Below are positions 23,814 through 23,838 of a stretch of DNA of 23,838 bases, piece by piece (the first letter of the stretch is position 1; the number at the start of each line of letters is the position of its first letter). Made by a program: the position numbers and the translations under genes. Source of the DNA: Cytophagaceae bacterium (GTDB taxonomy: Bacteria; Bacteroidota; Bacteroidia; Cytophagales; Spirosomataceae); contig JAIXRT010000122.1 in the NCBI GenBank assembly GCA_027485075.1, positions 1 through 23,838 of the forward strand. The letters are read 5' to 3'. The notes under the pieces are model-generated. The model was not told the DNA's origin. It saw only the letters and a program-made list of their open reading frames with translations, and made no database searches.

Positions 23814-23838
23814 TTGAAAACTTTATCTCCCGCCATCA
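23807..23838 (-). CDS. C-terminal end of an unidentified protein (runs off the window)
   Basis: On the minus strand one frame reads MAGDKVFKY and then TAG at 23809-23807, sitting where array B ends. This fits the last codons of a gene lying to the right and read in the same direction as the PASTA gene. Too little is visible to name it, and it could be chance. Confidence 0.35.
   Translation of the reverse strand, partial: MAGDKVFKY

Overview
The window looks like ordinary chromosome from a Bacteroidota bacterium, most likely a member of the Cytophagales; the genus cannot be fixed from sequence alone. The signs are an mgtE-rsmA neighbourhood, -7-like boxes of the form TAnnTTTG or TAnnTTCG in place of E. 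coli -10 boxes, few Shine-Dalgarno sequences, and protein architectures typical of the phylum: an MHS-type transporter with a periplasmic insert, a short NFACT protein, a single-helix PASTA protein and a PAS/GAF hybrid kinase with a C-terminal Hpt. Almost all of it is housekeeping or central metabolism. No rRNA, tRNA, prophage, transposase or CRISPR was seen.

Layout, left to right. 1-1000: start of mgtE and rsmA, both minus. 1056-7053: a large hybrid sensor kinase and the ClpB disaggregase, both plus, closed by a perfect 13-bp terminator. 7195-9491: a minus-strand two-gene operon of an FAH-fold sugar-acid dehydratase or hydrolase and a 2-oxoglutarate-semialdehyde dehydrogenase, the expected last steps of a non-phosphorylating (Weimberg-type) pentose or uronate route. 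9590-10277: an AT-rich higBA-like toxin-antitoxin island with a near-perfect 28-bp palindrome upstream. 10374-12553: a YigZ/IMPACT protein and an RqcH-like NFACT protein, divergent and only 23 bp apart. 12634-14307: a vSGLT-like Na+/sugar symporter that keeps the sugar-site residues. 14421-15365: an arginase-family enzyme. 15616-19156: an MHS-family carboxylate transporter overlapping acetyl-CoA synthetase. 19224-19682: a small PH-like membrane protein. 19861-22048: an RhlE-type helicase and miaA, 1 bp apart. 22030-23393: a minus operon of a PASTA protein and two single-domain rhodaneses. 23807-23838: the last codons of a further minus-strand gene.

The most unusual signal is a family of strict 7-bp repeats filling two intergenic spaces. 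Array A (15365-15609) is exactly 35 consecutive heptamers with no phase slip, running from the last base of the arginase stop codon to 6 bp before the acs stop codon. Array B (23454-23813) has the same two unit classes in the same order and orientation, followed by an inverted copy of the first class, making a large imperfect palindrome. The repeats do not look coding and are not CRISPR. They are the best candidate here for an undescribed element.

Metabolic themes: sugar uptake with Na+, sugar-acid degradation to 2-oxoglutarate, acetate activation coupled to carboxylate uptake, and arginine breakdown. Translation and protein quality control are also well represented (RsmA, MiaA, RqcH-like NFACT, ClpB, helicase). 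Several genes use TTG or GTG starts, and several apparent open frames run upstream of the likely start; the starts given here were chosen from family N-termini and neighbour spacing.
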